Shown in pieces: positions 4,437 through 6,077 of a stretch of DNA of 6,077 bases. The first letter of the stretch is position 1; each line of letters starts with the position of its first letter. The DNA is from Pseudomonadota bacterium (GTDB lineage: Bacteria; Myxococcota; Myxococcia; Myxococcales; Anaeromyxobacteraceae). Under the pieces are notes generated by a model, which ran no database searches, was not told the DNA's origin, and saw nothing but the letters and a program-made list of their open reading frames with translations. The position numbers and the translations under genes are program-made. The stretch spans positions 1 through 6,077 of the forward strand of contig JAEZXM010000232.1 in NCBI GenBank assembly GCA_023419875.1, read 5' to 3'.

Positions 4437-6077
4437 TCACCAGAAGTACAACGACGCCCAGGAGTACGTCCCCCCGCTGATCGCGAAGTACGTGTACCCG
4501 TCGGCCAGCTTGGCGAGCGGCAGCGGGCCGCCGCCGCAGGCGCTCGACGCCGCCCCGCCGTTGACGCTCACCGTGCGCCCCGCGAAGTTCGAGCAGCCCC
4601 AGCCGCGGACCGTGGCCGCGGTCCGGAGGCAGACCGGGCCGGTGGTGTTGAAGTTCCCGCTCTGGCCGCCGGACATCGTGACCGGGTTGGCGCAGGGCGC
4701 GCTCCCGCCCCCGCTCGCGGCGGTGAAGCCGGCGGTCACCGTCCTGTCGCCGCTCATGGTCACGGTCACCGGGTTGGTCGTTCCGGTGACGGAGCCGCTC
4801 CAGCCGGTGAAGGTCGCGCCGCTCGCGGGGACGGCGGTGAGCGCGACGACGGTGCCGGCCGGAAACGTGTAGACGCCCGGGGCGGGGGACACCGAGCCGC
4901 TGCCGGTGACGCCGACGGTCAGGGCATACGTGGTGGGCTGCGTCGGGCCCGTCCCGCCCGTGAGCCCGTCGATGCCCCGCGTGGCCCTTCCGTTCCCGTC
5001 GAACAGCGACCGTGTGGCGGCGTCGTCGTTGGACCAGCCCGGCGCCCGGAGCCACCGCGACGTCACCGCCCAGCCCGCGCCCCAGTAGAAGACGCCCTTC
5101 ACGCTGGAGTAGTCGTCCACGACGCCGACCAGATCGCGGAGGAACTGGTACTGGCCGTCCGGCGTCTGCGCGTACGGGCCGGTGTAGCTCGCGGCGCTCC
5201 GCGTCCAGTACCAGGCGGTCTCGACGATCCAGACCTCCTTCGAGGAGTGGCTCGAGCTCATGCCGGAGAGGACCCCACGCAGGTCGCCGAAGGAGCCTTG
5301 CCACATCGGATAGAACGAGAACCCCACCGCGTCCACGCTGCCCCAGGCGCCGCCGTTCGAGATGAAGCTCGAGATCCAGTAGCTGGTCGTGGACCAGGAG
5401 CCGCCCGAGTCGAGGTGGAGGAGGATCCGGGTCGAGCTGCTCACCTGCTTCACCGCGGCGATCCCGGCGTTGACGAACGCGGTGAGGTTCCGCCACGAGC
5501 CGCCGCTGCGGTACGGTCCGCCGAGGTCCCAGAGCAGGCCGTTGGTGATCTCGTTTCCGACCTGGACCATGTCGGGAGTGGCGCCCGCGTTGACGAACGT
5601 GGTCATGGCGGTCCGGGTCCACGTCGAGACGCGGTTCCGCACCGCGTCGGGGGTGGTGTCGCCGGACCACGAGGTCGGCTTCCACTGGTTCGCGGGATCG
5701 GCCCACCAGTGCGAGTAGTGGAAGTCGACCAGGAGCTTGAACCCCTTCTGCTTGGCGGCCACCGCGGCGCGGGTGGCGTACGCCAGGTCGGTGAACATGG
5801 CGTAGTCCGTCGAGGCCGGGTCCACGTTCACGCGGATGCGCGCCCAGGTGTACCCGTGGTCGCGGAGGATCTGCAGGCCGTCGCCCGCGACGCCGTTCGT
5901 GTCCGCGTAGACGACCCCCTTGCTCTGCGCGTAGGGGATCTCGGAGATGTCGGCGCCGACAGCCAGGCTCGTGGCGGCGCTCGAGCGCGGCTCGGCGAGC
6001 GCCGCCGGCGCGGACGGATCGGCGTCGCAGGCGGCCAGCGCGAGGGTGAGGAGGGAGACGAGGAGGGATGGTACGCG
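4437..6077 (-). CDS. Endo-beta-1,4-galactanase, GH53 lipoprotein (5' end cut)
   Basis: This enzyme cleaves beta-1,4-galactan, as in type I arabinogalactan side chains of pectin. The frame runs to the window edge, giving 546 residues; a few codons including the start are missing. Numbering from the edge, residues 1-17 are a hydrophobic signal ending in a LAAC lipobox (Cys17), so the protein should be a lipoprotein. The GH53 barrel spans about 41-372: GADISEIPYAQSKG, then VDFHYSHWWADP (117-128), acid/base Glu176 in VQVGNEITNGLLW and nucleophile Glu286 in VWIVETAWYWT. The usual WEPAW segment reads WGAGW (332-336). A Thr/Pro linker (about 374-383) leads to an InlB-B-repeat-like domain (about 384-452: GSGSVSPAPG, PAGTVVALTAVPASGATFTGW, DRTVTAGF). 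After a Gly/Ser linker comes an unassigned domain with four cysteines (462, 483, 495, 514) ending in SLYFW-like aromatic residues, possibly carbohydrate-binding. GTG 5831 could pass for a start but falls inside the barrel and is not the true one. This is the first visible gene of the operon. Confidence 0.93.
   Translation of the reverse strand, partial: RVPSLLVSLLTLALAACDADPSAPAALAEPRSSAATSLAVGADISEIPYAQSKGVVYADTNGVAGDGLQILRDHGYTWARIRVNVDPASTDYAMFTDLAYATRAAVAAKQKGFKLLVDFHYSHWWADPANQWKPTSWSGDTTPDAVRNRVSTWTRTAMTTFVNAGATPDMVQVGNEITNGLLWDLGGPYRSGGSWRNLTAFVNAGIAAVKQVSSSTRILLHLDSGGSWSTTSYWISSFISNGGAWGSVDAVGFSFYPMWQGSFGDLRGVLSGMSSSHSSKEVWIVETAWYWTRSAASYTGPYAQTPDGQYQFLRDLVGVVDDYSSVKGVFYWGAGWAVTSRWLRAPGWSNDDAATRSLFDGNGRATRGIDGLTGGTGPTQPTTYALTVGVTGSGSVSPAPGVYTFPAGTVVALTAVPASGATFTGWSGSVTGTTNPVTVTMSGDRTVTAGFTAASGGGSAPCANPVTMSGGQSGNFNTTGPVCLRTAATVRGWGCSNFAGRTVSVNGGAASSACGGGPLPLAKLADGYTYFAISGGTYSWASLYFW
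6027..6077 (-). other. Lipoprotein signal peptide with lipobox (partial)
   Basis: Translated from the edge, the sequence is a Leu/Val/Ser-rich hydrophobic core ending TLALAAC; the modified Cys is encoded at 6029-6027. The charged n-region is mostly outside the window. The residue after Cys is Asp, followed by a Ser/Pro/Ala-rich tether of about 20 residues before the GH53 fold. In enterobacteria, Asp at +2 holds a lipoprotein in the inner membrane; whether this applies here depends on the phylum. Confidence 0.8.

Noticed and set aside
2866..4872. Long plus-strand open frame (668 codons) antisense to the GH2 and GH53 genes.
   Set aside because: Its Arg/Glu/Val/Pro-rich translation shows no domain or plausible start signal, and it lies opposite real genes with intact catalytic motifs. 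It is a codon-bias shadow.
4440..5706. The GH2 frame remains open upstream to 5706, suggesting a 1015-residue protein.
   Set aside because: The upstream stretch is Arg-rich and lies within the GH53 gene in another frame. GH2 homology begins just after ATG 4422.
4437..5831. GTG 5831 as the start of the galactanase (464 residues).
   Set aside because: The same frame continues to the window edge and supplies the first GH53 strands (GADISE, LQILRDHGYTWARIR) and a lipoprotein signal, so the true start lies just beyond 6077.
1..6077. CRISPR array, tRNA, rRNA, insertion sequence, prophage or defence gene.
   Set aside because: No spaced direct repeats, RNA-gene signatures, transposase motifs or terminal repeats were seen; the recognised genes account for nearly all of the DNA.

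Overview
The window has very high GC content (by eye about 70%), with dense G/C-ending codons and long open frames on both strands. A lipoprotein signal with a lipobox, an OpgC-like membrane acyltransferase and a PAS-type cytoplasmic sensor kinase suggest a Gram-negative, high-GC, soil-type bacterium. Myxococcota or Gemmatimonadota are plausible, but the sequence alone does not settle the phylum.

Layout. Positions 1-244 hold no convincing gene but contain several perfect inverted repeats ahead of a plus-strand gene. Positions 245-1429 (+) encode a soluble PAS/HisKA/HATPase_c sensor histidine kinase. It converges on a minus-strand operon, with only 21 bases between the two stop codons. Reading the operon in its own direction from the right edge, the order is: (1) a lipoprotein endo-beta-1,4-galactanase of glycoside hydrolase family GH53, with a repeat domain and a 4-Cys C-terminal domain, missing only its first few codons at the window edge (4437-6077); (2) a GH2 hydrolase without a signal peptide that carries the Asn-x-Lys motif of beta-glucuronidases (2659-4422); (3) an integral-membrane acyltransferase-3 family protein (1451-2653). 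The three genes are almost contiguous, and a GTGA stop/start overlap is possible at both junctions, so they are probably co-transcribed and translationally coupled. The promoter lies outside the window.

How the genes may work together. The GH53 enzyme would cut beta-1,4-galactan (pectic arabinogalactan side chains) at the cell envelope. The GH2 enzyme would trim terminal sugars from the products, possibly glucuronic acid, inside the cell. The acyltransferase would put acyl groups on a glycan or other envelope molecule; its link to galactan use is unclear. No transporter, SusC/D pair or dedicated transcriptional regulator is visible. The convergent kinase has no response regulator beside it and need not be related.

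The most interesting points are the galactanase/NxK-GH2/acyltransferase gene set, the unassigned 4-Cys C-terminal domain of the GH53 protein, the WGAGW replacement of the usual WEPAW segment, and an in-frame 15-bp tandem repeat with G-quadruplex potential at the start of the acyltransferase gene. I see no CRISPR array, tRNA, rRNA, insertion sequence or obviously new defence system.
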